Shown one piece after another: positions 1-8,418 of a DNA stretch of 64,000 nt. Under the pieces are notes generated by a model, which was not told the DNA's origin, made no database searches, and saw nothing but the letters and a program-made list of their open reading frames with translations. Every line of letters begins with the position of its first letter. Position 1 is the first letter of the stretch. The stretch comes from Frankiales bacterium (GTDB taxonomy: Bacteria; Actinomycetota; Actinomycetes; Mycobacteriales; SCTD01), in NCBI GenBank assembly GCA_025966135.1, contig JAOPVP010000046.1:62001-126000 (forward strand). Direction: 5' to 3'. The position numbers and the translations under genes are program-made.

Positions 1-374
1 GGCTCTCGGCGGCCTACACGACCAGTCGTGAGCAGTTCGGTCGCGCCATCGCGACGTTCCAGGCCGTGGGTCACCGGCTCGCCGACGCCTACATCGACGT
101 CGAGGCGATGCGCCTGACGACCTTGCAGGCCGTCTGGCTGCTCGATGCGGGTCTGCCCGGTCGCGACGAGGCGCGGATTGCCAAGTGGTGGGCGAGCGAG
201 GGCGGCCACCGCGTCGCGCACGCCGCACAGCACGTCCACGGCGGCGTCGGCATCGACATCGACTACGAGCTGCCGCGGTACTTCCGCTGGAGCAAGCAGG
301 TCGAGTTCGCGCTCGGCAGCGCGCAGGCCCAGCTGCTCTCCCTCGGCGCCGCCCTGGCCGCCGAACCCGTCTAG
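1..374 (+). CDS. acyl-CoA dehydrogenase, C-terminal part (truncated by window edge)
   Basis: The 3' end of an acyl-CoA dehydrogenase gene whose start lies before the window. The frame is open from base 3 and gives 123 residues ending at a TAG. It begins with the family motif YTTSREQFGRAIATFQAVGH and continues to AQHVHGGVGIDIDYELPRYF, the flavin-site helix and the His-Gly-Gly loop of the C-terminal alpha domain. The ending resembles that of the gene at 57646-58647, the FadE28-like small subunit of heteromeric steroid acyl-CoA dehydrogenases, so it is probably the light subunit of such a pair. An SDR follows after 36 bp. The missing N-terminus prevents finer assignment. Confidence 0.85.
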   Translation, partial: LSAAYTTSREQFGRAIATFQAVGHRLADAYIDVEAMRLTTLQAVWLLDAGLPGRDEARIAKWWASEGGHRVAHAAQHVHGGVGIDIDYELPRYFRWSKQVEFALGSAQAQLLSLGAALAAEPV

Positions 375-410
375 GAGTCCCGCTCCCCGTTCGTTCGAAA
401 GGACAGCTGC

Positions 411-1298
411 ATGACCCTCAGCCTCGAAGGAAAGACCGCACTCGTCACCGGCGCCGGCGCCGGTCTGGGCCGCGCCGAGGCGCTGGCACTGAGCAAGGCC
501 GGCGCGGCGGTCGTGGTCAACGACTACGACGCCACCGCGGCCCAGGCCGTGGTGGACGAGATCACCGGCGCCGGAGGGCGCGCCACAGCAGCTCCTGGCG
601 ACGTCTCGAGCTGGAGCACGGCGGAGCAGCTCGTCGACCTGGCGGTCAGCACCTACGGGCAGCTCGATGTCCTCGTCAACAACGCCGGTGTGCTGCGCGA
701 CCGCACCATCTTCAACATCAGCGAGGACGAGTGGGACACCGTGATCGGCGTCCACCTCAAGGGCCACGCCGGCACGTCCCGCTTCGCCACTGCGCACTGG
801 CGCGACCGCGCCAAGGCCACCGGCCAGCCGGTCTACGGCCGGGTCATCAACACCTCGAGCGAGGCGTTCCTGTTCGGCTCCGGCGGGCAGCCCAACTACG
901 CCGCCGCCAAGGCCGGCATCGTCGCCCTGACCATGGCCACCGCGAAGAGCTGTGCGCGGTACGGCGTGCGGGCGAACGCGATCTGCCCACGCGCCCGTAC
1001 CGCGATGACCGCAGCGGTCTTCGGCGAGGCCCCTGATGGTCTCGACCCGCTCAGCGTGGACCACGTCGCGCCACTGGTCGCCTACCTCGCGAGCCCCGCG
1101 GCGGACGCCATCAGCGGCCAGGTCTTCGTGGCCTACGGCCCGATGGTCGCCCTGGCCACGGCCCCGAACCTCGAGAAGCGGTTCGACGCCTCTGGCGCGA
1201 CCTGGACGCCCGACGAGCTCGATCGTGCGCTCGGAGCGCACTTCTCCGACCGTGATCCCGAGCTCACCTTTAGTGCCGATGTGTTCCTGAAGCTCTGA
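411..1298 (+). CDS. SDR-family oxidoreductase, 3-hydroxyacyl-CoA dehydrogenase-like
   Basis: A 295-residue classical short-chain dehydrogenase. It shows the cofactor motif TGAGAGLG (residues 13-20), NNAG and the active-site pattern Ser...NYAAAK. The long segment between beta-4 and the catalytic Ser, with HWRDRAKATGQ, is shared with the SDR at 55570-56439. It resembles the mycobacterial cholesterol-cluster SDRs that oxidise hydroxyacyl groups of the side chain or of ring fragments. An AAAGGA Shine-Dalgarno stands 7 bases before the ATG. Being 36 bp behind an acyl-CoA dehydrogenase fits a beta-oxidation operon: dehydrogenation, hydration, then this oxidation. The exact substrate cannot be read from the sequence. 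Confidence 0.82.
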   Translation: MTLSLEGKTALVTGAGAGLGRAEALALSKAGAAVVVNDYDATAAQAVVDEITGAGGRATAAPGDVSSWSTAEQLVDLAVSTYGQLDVLVNNAGVLRDRTIFNISEDEWDTVIGVHLKGHAGTSRFATAHWRDRAKATGQPVYGRVINTSSEAFLFGSGGQPNYAAAKAGIVALTMATAKSCARYGVRANAICPRARTAMTAAVFGEAPDGLDPLSVDHVAPLVAYLASPAADAISGQVFVAYGPMVALATAPNLEKRFDASGATWTPDELDRALGAHFSDRDPELTFSADVFLKL

Positions 1299-1346
1299 AT
1301 GTCTGATTTAGTAGCGAATGGCCCTCGACGCGACTGCGCAACCAAC

Positions 1347-1360
1347 CGACGATGACGTCG
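1347..1360. promoter_or_regulatory. candidate operator upstream of the Liv-type ABC operon
   Basis: The 180-bp gap before the permease gene holds a short inverted repeat, CGACG-ATGA-CGTCG, followed at 1363-1374 by two GTGAC direct repeats 7 bp apart. No KstR or KstR2 consensus was found in this gap. The symmetry suggests a regulator site for the transporter operon, but the arms are only 5 bp and high-GC DNA throws up such palindromes by chance. Confidence 0.2.
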
Positions 1361-1478
1361 TTGTGACCTGTGACACAGCACAGGCGCTCCCTCGTCCCCG
1401 GAGCGCTTCAAGCTGCCCAGCCCCTGGAGCTCCCGTGCCTACCCCGCTCGGCAACGTCGCCGCCCGCTGGCGTGCGTC

Positions 1479-3404
1479 ATGACCCAGTTCCTCGCGTTCA
1501 CGATCATCGGCATCGTGGCCGGTGCGACGTACGCGATCGCCGCCAGCGGCCTGGTGCTGACCTACGCGACGTCGAACGTCTTCAACATGGCGCACGGCTC
1601 GGTCGGGATGTTCATGGCCTTCCTCTACTGGGAGGTGCAGGTCAACCAGGGCTGGCCCACCTGGCTGGCGCTGCTGTTCGTTCTCGGTCTCGCGGCCCCC
1701 GCGATGGGTCTGCTGCTCGAGCGGGTGATGATGCGCCGCCTCACCGAGGCGCCCGTCGCCATCTCCATCGTGGTGACGGTCGGCCTGCTGGTCGCCCTCA
1801 TCGGCCTGGCCCAAACGGTGTGGAAGCCCGCCGGCCGTGACATCCCGGAGTTCTTCGTCGGCCAGGCGGTCGACATCGGACCTGTCCGGGTGACCATCCA
1901 CCAGCTCATCACCCTGGGCACCGCCCTGGCCCTCGCCGGGGGCCTGTACGTCCTGCTCAACCGGACCCGCATCGGTACGGCGATGAGGGCCGTCGTCGAC
2001 AACCGCGAGCTGCTCGCCCTCCACGGCGGCCGGCCGAACCTGCTCAGCGGGCTGTCCTGGGCGATGGGCTGCTCGCTCGCGGCCCTGGCCGGGATCCTCA
2101 TCGCGCCCCAGATCAGCCTCGACTACATCACGCTCACCCTGCTCGTCATCAGCGCGTACGCCGCCGCGATGGTGGGGCGGCTGAAGAACCTCCCCCGCAC
2201 GTTCGTCGGTGCGCTCGTCCTCGGCCTGTTGACGACGTACGCGCAATGGGGTGTCTCGAAGATCGACAAGAGCACCCTGGACGCGTCGCAGGGCCTCATC
2301 CAGGGCGCCCGCATCGCCCTGCCGACGCTGTTCCTGCTCGCCGTCATGCTGGTGCTGCCGCAGGAGAAGCTGCGCGTCGGCCGGATCGGCGGAACGACGC
2401 TTCCTCCGCTCCCGAGCTGGCGCAAGACCCTTGCCTGGTCCGGCGTCTTCCTCGCCGTGGTCTACACGTTCACGGCCAACATCAGCCCGGCCAACAACTC
2501 GCGGTTCGGGCAGGCCCTCTGCCTGTCGCTCATCATGCTGTCGCTCGTCCTGCTGACCGGGTACGGCGGTGACGTCTCGCTCTGCCAGCTGAGCTTCGTC
2601 GGCGTCGGAGCGCTGGTGACGGGCAGGCTGGTCCACGGGATCACGCCGGTGACGATCGTCGTCGCCTTCCTGGTGTCCGGCGCGGTCGGGGTGCTGATCG
2701 CCGTACCCGCGCTGCGCCTGCGTGGTCTCTACCTGGGTCTCGGCACCCTGGCTGTCGCCTCCGCCATGGACACCCTCGTCTTCGAGACTTCGTTCTTCGG
2801 GTTCGGGGCCCGTGGCGCGAGCTTCGACATCACCCGGCCGAGCTGGCTCCGGAGCGAGCAGTCGTTCGTCATGGCGGTCGCGGTGGCGTTCGTGGTGATG
2901 TCGATGGTGGTGCTGGCCATCCGCCGTGGGAAGTACGGGCGCATCCTGCTGGCGACCCGCGACAGCCAAGCGGCCTGCGCCACCCTCGGCTTCAGCACGA
3001 CGGCCGTGCGGGTCGCCGTCTTCGGCGTCAGCGCCGGGCTTGCTGGGGTCGCCGGCGTCTTCTACACCGGGATGCACGTCTCGGTCAGCACCGAGGACTT
3101 CTTCTTCTTCAAGAGCCTGCCGCTGCTGCTGTTCGCTGCGGTGGCCGGTCTCACCTGCATCAGCGGCGCGCTGCTCGGTGGCCTCTTCTACGGCGTGCTC
3201 CCGTTCCTCAACGACAAGTACCCGTCGGTGGCGACGCTCGTCGCCGGCCCGGGACTGCTCGCCGGCATCCTGCTGCTCGGCGGCAACCCCAACGGGTTCG
3301 TCGGCATCCTGTTCGGGCTTCGGAGCAAGCTCCCAGCAGAGCTCGTGCCTGCCTTCGCGAGACGGTCGCGCGCGAAAGCAGGTGTGGTCGTTGGCTCTGC
3401 TTGA
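1479..3404 (+). CDS. fused LivH-LivM branched-chain-type ABC permease
   Basis: A 641-residue membrane protein that joins two permease domains normally encoded by separate genes. Residues about 1-290 are LivH-like (start MTQFLAFTIIGIVAGATYAI, then YATSNVFNMAHGSVGMF). Residues about 310-620 are LivM-like (LLTGYGGDVSLCQLSFVGVGA, then LRGLYLGLGTLAVA). About 18-20 hydrophobic segments are visible. It forms the membrane channel of a high-affinity uptake system with the two ATPases directly downstream. LivHM fusions are common in actinobacteria. The family carries amino acids, but also amides and aromatic or carboxylic acids. The location beside kstR and fadE34 makes steroid or bile-acid import possible, as an inference only. 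Confidence 0.9.
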   Translation: MTQFLAFTIIGIVAGATYAIAASGLVLTYATSNVFNMAHGSVGMFMAFLYWEVQVNQGWPTWLALLFVLGLAAPAMGLLLERVMMRRLTEAPVAISIVVTVGLLVALIGLAQTVWKPAGRDIPEFFVGQAVDIGPVRVTIHQLITLGTALALAGGLYVLLNRTRIGTAMRAVVDNRELLALHGGRPNLLSGLSWAMGCSLAALAGILIAPQISLDYITLTLLVISAYAAAMVGRLKNLPRTFVGALVLGLLTTYAQWGVSKIDKSTLDASQGLIQGARIALPTLFLLAVMLVLPQEKLRVGRIGGTTLPPLPSWRKTLAWSGVFLAVVYTFTANISPANNSRFGQALCLSLIMLSLVLLTGYGGDVSLCQLSFVGVGALVTGRLVHGITPVTIVVAFLVSGAVGVLIAVPALRLRGLYLGLGTLAVASAMDTLVFETSFFGFGARGASFDITRPSWLRSEQSFVMAVAVAFVVMSMVVLAIRRGKYGRILLATRDSQAACATLGFSTTAVRVAVFGVSAGLAGVAGVFYTGMHVSVSTEDFFFFKSLPLLLFAAVAGLTCISGALLGGLFYGVLPFLNDKYPSVATLVAGPGLLAGILLLGGNPNGFVGILFGLRSKLPAELVPAFARRSRAKAGVVVGSA

Positions 3405-4137
3405 GATCGATGAGGTCGTCGTCCGCTTCGGCGGCGTGGTCGCCGTCAACGGTGCCACGTTCGACGTCGAGCAGGGCAAGGTCGTCGGGCTGATGGGTCC
3501 CAACGGCGCCGGTAAGACGACGCTGTTCAACGTCATCACCGGGTTGCAGGACCCGACGGCGGGTCGGGTTCGTCTCGACGGCCGCGACATCACCGACGTG
3601 GCCCCGCGCCAGCGCGCGCTCAGCGGCATCGGCCGCACCTTCCAGCGGCTCGAGGTCTTCGGCTCGCTGTCCGTCGGCGACAACATCCGGGTCGCGGCTG
3701 AGATGCGCGGGCTCGACCACCCCGACCGCGTCCGGGACGGCTTGCTCGACCGGGTGGGCCTCCGGGCGTTCACCGACGTCCCCGCCGACGCAGTGCCCAC
3801 CGGCATCGCCCGGCTGACCGAGCTCGCCCGCGCGCTCGCCTGCAACCCGCGTCTGCTGCTCCTCGACGAGCCGTCTTCGGGTCTCAACGAGAACGAGACC
3901 GATGACTTCGCCGCCCTGGTGCGCTCGCTCGCCCAGGACGACGGCACGTCGGTCCTCATCGTCGAGCACGATGTCGAGCTCGTGCTCGGCCTCTGCTCGA
4001 CGATCCACGTCCTGGACTTCGGCACCATCATCGCGAGCGGTCCACCGGCCCAGATCCAGTCCGACCCGCGGGTGCAGGACGCCTACCTCGGTGCAGACAC
4101 GGCCGCCGCAGAGGCGCTCGAGGACGTGGGCGCGTGA
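3391..4137 (+). CDS. livG: LivG-type ABC transporter ATP-binding protein
   Basis: A 248-residue ATPase with Walker A GPNGAGKTT (about 36-44) and Walker B LLLLDEPSSGLNENE. TTG at 3391 is preferred as start because it gives the family N-terminus MALLEIDEVVVRFGGV; a GTG at 3382 is the alternative. The gene overlaps the permease by 14 bp. The usual ABC signature LSxGxxR is replaced by VPTGIAR, so the C-loop lacks the canonical Ser while both Walker motifs and the H-loop (IVEHDVELV) are intact. It pairs with LivF to energise the fused permease. A heterodimer could tolerate one degenerate signature. Confidence 0.9.
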   Translation: MALLEIDEVVVRFGGVVAVNGATFDVEQGKVVGLMGPNGAGKTTLFNVITGLQDPTAGRVRLDGRDITDVAPRQRALSGIGRTFQRLEVFGSLSVGDNIRVAAEMRGLDHPDRVRDGLLDRVGLRAFTDVPADAVPTGIARLTELARALACNPRLLLLDEPSSGLNENETDDFAALVRSLAQDDGTSVLIVEHDVELVLGLCSTIHVLDFGTIIASGPPAQIQSDPRVQDAYLGADTAAAEALEDVGA

Positions 4138-4847
4138 CCGAGCCGAACGCACTCGACGTCGTCGATCTCACCGCCGCCTACGGACGGATCGAGGTGCTGC
4201 ACGGCGTGACCTTCTCGGTCCCGCGGGGCTCCGTGGTGGCTCTGCTCGGCCCCAACGGCGCCGGCAAGTCCACGACGCTGCGGTGCATCAGCGGCCAGCT
4301 GGAACCGACGGCAGGCCACCTGCACATCGGTGGCCACCACCTCAACGGCGCGGCCGCGGACCGCCTGGCCCGGGCGGGGCTCTGCACGATCCCGGAGGGC
4401 CGAGGGATCTTCCCCAACCTCTCCGTCGAGGAGAACCTGCGGCTGTTCGCGTTCACGACCGCGAACTCCGACCAGGAGATCCGCGAGATCACCTACACCC
4501 AGTTCCCCCGACTGCAGGAGCGGCGCTCTCAGCTCGCCGGCCGGCTCTCCGGTGGTGAGCAGCAGATGCTCGCCATGGCCCGGGCGCTCGCGACCAGCCC
4601 CGCCATCCTCATGCTCGACGAGCTGTCGATGGGGCTCGCGCCGAAGATCGTCGAGAACCTGTACGGCATCGTGGCCGACATCGCGCGCACCGGCGTCTCG
4701 GTGCTCGTGGTCGAGCAGTTCGCTCGCCGCGCGCTCGCCGTCGCCCAGTACGGCGTCGTCATGGCCGGCGGTCGGGTGACCGCTGTCGGTGAGCCCGCAG
4801 ACATCCAGGACGAGCTGTCCGCCGCCTACCTCGGAGGTGCTGCATGA
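4134..4847 (+). CDS. livF: LivF-type ABC transporter ATP-binding protein
   Basis: A 237-residue second ATPase of the branched-chain-type transporter. It has Walker A GPNGAGKST (39-47), a canonical signature LSGGEQQMLAMARAL and Walker B LMLDELSMGLAP. It starts at a GTG inside a GTGA overlap with livG, so the two are translationally coupled. The LivF C-terminal extension with VVEQFARRALAVAQYGVVM is present. It forms the ATPase heterodimer with LivG on the cytoplasmic face. The next gene again overlaps by 4 bp, which ties the exported protein downstream to the transporter. Confidence 0.9.
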   Translation: MTEPNALDVVDLTAAYGRIEVLHGVTFSVPRGSVVALLGPNGAGKSTTLRCISGQLEPTAGHLHIGGHHLNGAAADRLARAGLCTIPEGRGIFPNLSVEENLRLFAFTTANSDQEIREITYTQFPRLQERRSQLAGRLSGGEQQMLAMARALATSPAILMLDELSMGLAPKIVENLYGIVADIARTGVSVLVVEQFARRALAVAQYGVVMAGGRVTAVGEPADIQDELSAAYLGGAA

Positions 4848-6256
4848 GCGCCCGTGCCAGATCCCTGCTCACCGTCATCGCGCTGACCGGCGCGATGGGC
4901 TCGATCGGTGCCGCCCCTGCCACCGGCAACACCATCCGGACCGACACCGCGCTCGGCGGCTTCAGCATCTTCGCCGAGGCGGCGCCGCTGAAGATCCTCC
5001 TCGACGACCCGACGATCCCGATCCCGCGTCCGGAGGACAGCCCCATCTTGGAGGCTGACCCGTCCTACAGCGCCGCCTACCTCGACACCGGTCCCAACTC
5101 GCGCGCTGTCGGCAGCACGCTGTGGCCGGGAGGGCTCATCGGCACAGGCCTCCCGCAGGTCGCGGCGGGCGCTCCCCAGTACCCGGTGAAGGCCGAGGCG
5201 CGCTACCCCGACAAGCCCTATACGGCCACTGCGCAGGACGGCGGGGCGCTCATGAACGCGTCTGCCTTGGGTCTCGATGTGGTCGGCTCGGCACGTGGCG
5301 TCCCGAAGGCGGCTCCTGGGGTCGTCGACATCGGTGCCATCTCCTCCACCTCGACGGCGACGATCACCAAGGACGTGGCCGTCGGCACCGCGGTCAGCAA
5401 GATCTCCGACATCGACCTCGCCGGCGTGATCCACATCGGTTCGGTCTCCACCACGGTGGTGACCCGGAGCGACGGCAAGACGCCAACCTCCTCGGGATCC
5501 ACGGTCGTCAGCGGCCTGACCATCGCCGGGCAGGGCTTTACCGTCGACGACAAGGGCGTGCACGCCGCTGGCCAGGTGCTCGGGCTTCCCGCGTTGACCG
5601 CCGATCCGCTGAAGGCGCTCGGCATCACGATCGATGGCATCGTCCAGGAGAGCAGCAAGACGGTCGACACCGCCACGCGGTCAGCGCGGGGCCTGCGGAT
5701 CAGCATCGACACCCAGCCCCTGCGCACCTTGCTGTCACCGGTGCTGGGCCCGCTCAACGGTCCGCTCGGCGACCTCATCGCCAAGCTGCCCAAGGCTCAG
5801 CAGGGCAACCTGTACTACCTGCTGTCGGCCACGCCGAAGATCACGTTCATCCTCGGTGCCGGGACGAGCTCAGCAGCCGCCACCCAAGCGCTGAAGTTCG
5901 ACTTCGCGCCGCCGGACAATCCGGGTGTTCTTCCGCCAACCGTCAGCAATCCGGGCGGTCCGCCCAGCATCAACACCTCGGGCGACCTGCCCGGGTTGGG
6001 CTTGCCAGGGACGGCGCCTTCCATGGAGACGCCACAGATCGACTCGTCCGGCCTGTCGCCGCGGGCCGCGACCGGCTTCCCGGGCGGCCTGTTCCACGGC
6101 GTCGCCGCGGGGTTGGTGCTGGGCGCCGCCCTGTTGGCCGGCCTGGGCGGCTGGGGGCTGGTGCGCCTCCAGGGCCTGGCGCTCACCGGCGGCCTGATCC
6201 GTCCGGGCTGCGGTCTCGGTGCCCCGTCCACCCTTCCCGACCTGCATGGAGCGTGA
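4844..6256 (+). CDS. exported, C-terminally membrane-anchored protein of unknown family
   Basis: A 470-residue protein not recognised by family. It has an N-terminal signal peptide (about residues 1-28) and a long extracytoplasmic region rich in Thr, Ser, Gly and beta-prone segments. A Pro/Gly-rich linker (about 370-410) and one hydrophobic segment (about 418-445, GLFHGVAAGLVLGAALLAGL) precede a short tail. The ATG sits in an ATGA overlap with livF, so it is made together with the transporter. It may act as a cell-surface substrate receptor or a scaffold helping hydrophobic substrates reach the lipoprotein at 6899-8416. That role is inferred from context only. Confidence 0.7.
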   Translation: MSARARSLLTVIALTGAMGSIGAAPATGNTIRTDTALGGFSIFAEAAPLKILLDDPTIPIPRPEDSPILEADPSYSAAYLDTGPNSRAVGSTLWPGGLIGTGLPQVAAGAPQYPVKAEARYPDKPYTATAQDGGALMNASALGLDVVGSARGVPKAAPGVVDIGAISSTSTATITKDVAVGTAVSKISDIDLAGVIHIGSVSTTVVTRSDGKTPTSSGSTVVSGLTIAGQGFTVDDKGVHAAGQVLGLPALTADPLKALGITIDGIVQESSKTVDTATRSARGLRISIDTQPLRTLLSPVLGPLNGPLGDLIAKLPKAQQGNLYYLLSATPKITFILGAGTSSAAATQALKFDFAPPDNPGVLPPTVSNPGGPPSINTSGDLPGLGLPGTAPSMETPQIDSSGLSPRAATGFPGGLFHGVAAGLVLGAALLAGLGGWGLVRLQGLALTGGLIRPGCGLGAPSTLPDLHGA

Positions 6257-6260
6257 CGTC

Positions 6261-6866
6261 GTGACCGTCGACCCCTTCGCCACCGCGACCCCCCGTCGTT
6301 CCCTCGGAGATCGCTTCCGCACGGTCGACACCGCCATGGGCGCCGTCGCCGCCGTGCTGCTCCCGCTGGGCCTGCTCGTCGTCGGCCTCGGCTGGTACGG
6401 CGCCGCCCACACGCCGTACCTGTTCGAGCAGGTGCCCTACCTCATCTCCGGTGGGCTCATTGGCTTGGGGCTGGTGCTCACCGGCGGGCTGCTGCACTTC
6501 GCCTCGTGGATCGCCCGCAGCGCCGCCACCCAGCAGCAGGCCACAGAGGAGCTCGCCGGCCTGCTCCGCGAGATCCGCGACGAGCTCGCTGCCCGACCGG
6601 CGGCAGCGTCCGCGCCCACGCGCACGAGCAAGGCGCGCAACGGCTCCAATCCGTTTGTCGCGACCGCTGGTGGATCCATGCTGCACCGGCCGGACTGCTC
6701 GGTCGTGGTCGGTCGTGAGGACCTTCGCCCGGTCGCTGCCACCGGGTCCGGGCTCCAGCCCTGTGGCCTGTGTTCGCCGCTCAGCACGACGCCTGCTGGT
6801 ACGGCGCCTGCTGGTACGACGCCTGCCCGTCCGGCACCTTCCCGCCGTTCGCCTGCCCGCACCTGA
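6261..6866 (+). CDS. two-TM protein with C-terminal His/Cys motif, unknown function
   Basis: A 201-residue protein with two hydrophobic segments in its first half (AVAAVLLPLGLLVVGLGWYG and LISGGLIGLGLVLTGGLLHF). A charged, probably helical stretch (TQQQATEELAGLLREIRDEL) follows, then MLHRPDCSVV and PCGLCSPL, a possible metal site of His plus three Cys. The tail is Thr/Pro-rich. A GTG at 6261 with GGAG 10 bases upstream is chosen; ATG 6246 would overlap the previous gene. Its place between the exported protein and the solute-binding lipoprotein suggests an accessory membrane subunit. No established function is known to me. Confidence 0.65.
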   Translation: MTVDPFATATPRRSLGDRFRTVDTAMGAVAAVLLPLGLLVVGLGWYGAAHTPYLFEQVPYLISGGLIGLGLVLTGGLLHFASWIARSAATQQQATEELAGLLREIRDELAARPAAASAPTRTSKARNGSNPFVATAGGSMLHRPDCSVVVGREDLRPVAATGSGLQPCGLCSPLSTTPAGTAPAGTTPARPAPSRRSPART

Positions 6867-6898
6867 TCTGCCCCGTGCCCCGACCAGGAGGAACACCC

Positions 6899-8416
6899 AT
6901 GCGCTCACCCCAGCGGCTCGCTGCAGCCCTGGCGATCGGGAGCCTGCTCACCGCAGCCTGCGGAGCCAGGCTGACCCCCGCACAGCACGCGGCCGCCCTC
7001 TCCCAGAGCGGTGGCTCGGGCAACGGGCCCATCACGAACGGGACCGCCACGACCGGGCCCAACGCGAACGGGACCGCCACGACCGGGCCCAACGCGAACG
7101 GGACCGCCACGACCGGGCCCAACTCGAACGGGACCGCCACGACAGGCCCCGGCGGCCAGCACGGTGGGACGGGCCCCGGCACGAGCGGCCCGGGTACGGG
7201 CACGAGCGACTGGATCAAGGCCCCGGCTGGCGGCAACGGCGGCCACACCGACGTCGGCATCACCGCCGACAGCATCACGATTGCCAACATCAGCGACGTC
7301 AGTGGCCCGGTCCCCGGGCTGTTCGAGGACGCCCGGTTCGCGGTGCAGGCCTACGTCAAGTACTTCACCGCGAGGTACGGCACGATCTACGGCCGCAAGC
7401 TCGACCTGAAGACCTACGACTCGCAGCTGGACACAGGCGCGAACCGCAGCGCCAGCATCGAGGCCTGTGACGCGGCCTTCGCGGGGGTCGGTTCGGTGTC
7501 GGCGTTCGACCAGGGCGGTGCCGAGCCGACCAAGAGCTGTGGCATCCCGGACCTGCGCGGGCTGGCCACGACCGACGCGATGAAGGGGGTGCCCAACGTC
7601 TACCCGATCAACGCGGCGGGCACGGGCGGCATGGTGGCGATGGCCACCTACGGGTGGGCCGCGAAGAAGTTCCCGGATGCGATCAAGAAGGCGGCCTACA
7701 TCTACATCGACGGTGATGTCACCCGCCAGGTGGAGCAGCAGGACGCCGAGGGCGCACGCAACATCCTCGGGTACAACTGGGTGGCCGAGACCGCGATCGG
7801 CATCACCGAGACCAACTACAGCTCCGTCGTCCGCGACCTCAAGGACAAGGGGGCCCGTTACGTCACCTTCGTCGGCGCCTACCAGCAGGCTGCCCGCCTC
7901 GCCAAGGAGTTCGCCAGCCAGGGCTTCAAGCCGGACGTCTTCCAGCCCACGATCACGGCGTACACGCCGAACTTCATCAAGCAGGCCGGCTCGGCTGCGG
8001 AAGGTGTCTACGTCAGCGTGGCCCCGTCCCTCAACGAGGAGATGCAGGGCAACCAGGAGCTCACGACCTACGCGCAGTGGCTGAACCAGGTCAAGCCCGG
8101 AGCGACGCCCACCGGCATCGGGCAGTACGCCTGGGCTGCGGCGGCGCTGTTCGTCGAGAAGATGAAGGAGCTCGGCCCGAAGCCGACCCGGAAGGGACTG
8201 CTCGCACTGGTCGCGAAGGTCCACTCCTACGACGGCAACGGGCTCTTCCCCGCGCAGGACGTCGGTGGACGCCGGCTCCAGGACTGCGTGGCGGTGGTGC
8301 AGGTCAAGAACGGCAGCTTCGTCCGCGTGGAGCCGGCCGCACCGCGGAGCCTGCGATGTGGGGACGGGGTCTGGAACAGCAAGACCAACAAGGCCGAGAA
8401 GGGCTTCCCCAAGTAG
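6899..8416 (+). CDS. ABC transporter substrate-binding lipoprotein (Liv/amide type)
   Basis: A 505-residue periplasmic-binding protein, type 1 fold. A signal peptide ends in a lipobox (LLTAAC, Cys 21). A low-complexity linker with four NGTATTGPNA-like repeats follows (about residues 47-86), then the binding domain from DVGITADSITIANISDVSGP onward. A strong AGGAGGA site precedes the ATG by 6 bases, which rules out the longer frame. It captures the ligand outside the membrane and delivers it to the fused LivHM. Ligand identity cannot be read from sequence. Its stop lies 2 bp from the end of the convergent kstR gene, with no obvious terminator between. Confidence 0.88.
   Translation: MRSPQRLAAALAIGSLLTAACGARLTPAQHAAALSQSGGSGNGPITNGTATTGPNANGTATTGPNANGTATTGPNSNGTATTGPGGQHGGTGPGTSGPGTGTSDWIKAPAGGNGGHTDVGITADSITIANISDVSGPVPGLFEDARFAVQAYVKYFTARYGTIYGRKLDLKTYDSQLDTGANRSASIEACDAAFAGVGSVSAFDQGGAEPTKSCGIPDLRGLATTDAMKGVPNVYPINAAGTGGMVAMATYGWAAKKFPDAIKKAAYIYIDGDVTRQVEQQDAEGARNILGYNWVAETAIGITETNYSSVVRDLKDKGARYVTFVGAYQQAARLAKEFASQGFKPDVFQPTITAYTPNFIKQAGSAAEGVYVSVAPSLNEEMQGNQELTTYAQWLNQVKPGATPTGIGQYAWAAAALFVEKMKELGPKPTRKGLLALVAKVHSYDGNGLFPAQDVGGRRLQDCVAVVQVKNGSFVRVEPAAPRSLRCGDGVWNSKTNKAEKGFPK
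7036..7155 (+). repeat. 30-bp in-frame minisatellite, four copies
   Basis: Four tandem 30-bp units begin at 7036, 7066, 7096 and 7126. The first two are identical, the third differs by one base near its end, and the last is degenerate in its final third. Each encodes about NGTATTGPNA in the linker between the lipid anchor and the ligand-binding domain of the lipoprotein. The unit keeps the reading frame, so copy-number changes would alter linker length without breaking the gene. Confidence 0.93.
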
Positions 8417-8418
8417 TC

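Noticed and set aside
1308..4031. A 907-codon open frame on the minus strand opposite the Liv genes.
   Set aside because: It is antisense to clear permease and ATPase genes, has Arg/His/Gln/Asp-rich composition without domains, and arises from the codon bias of high-GC DNA.
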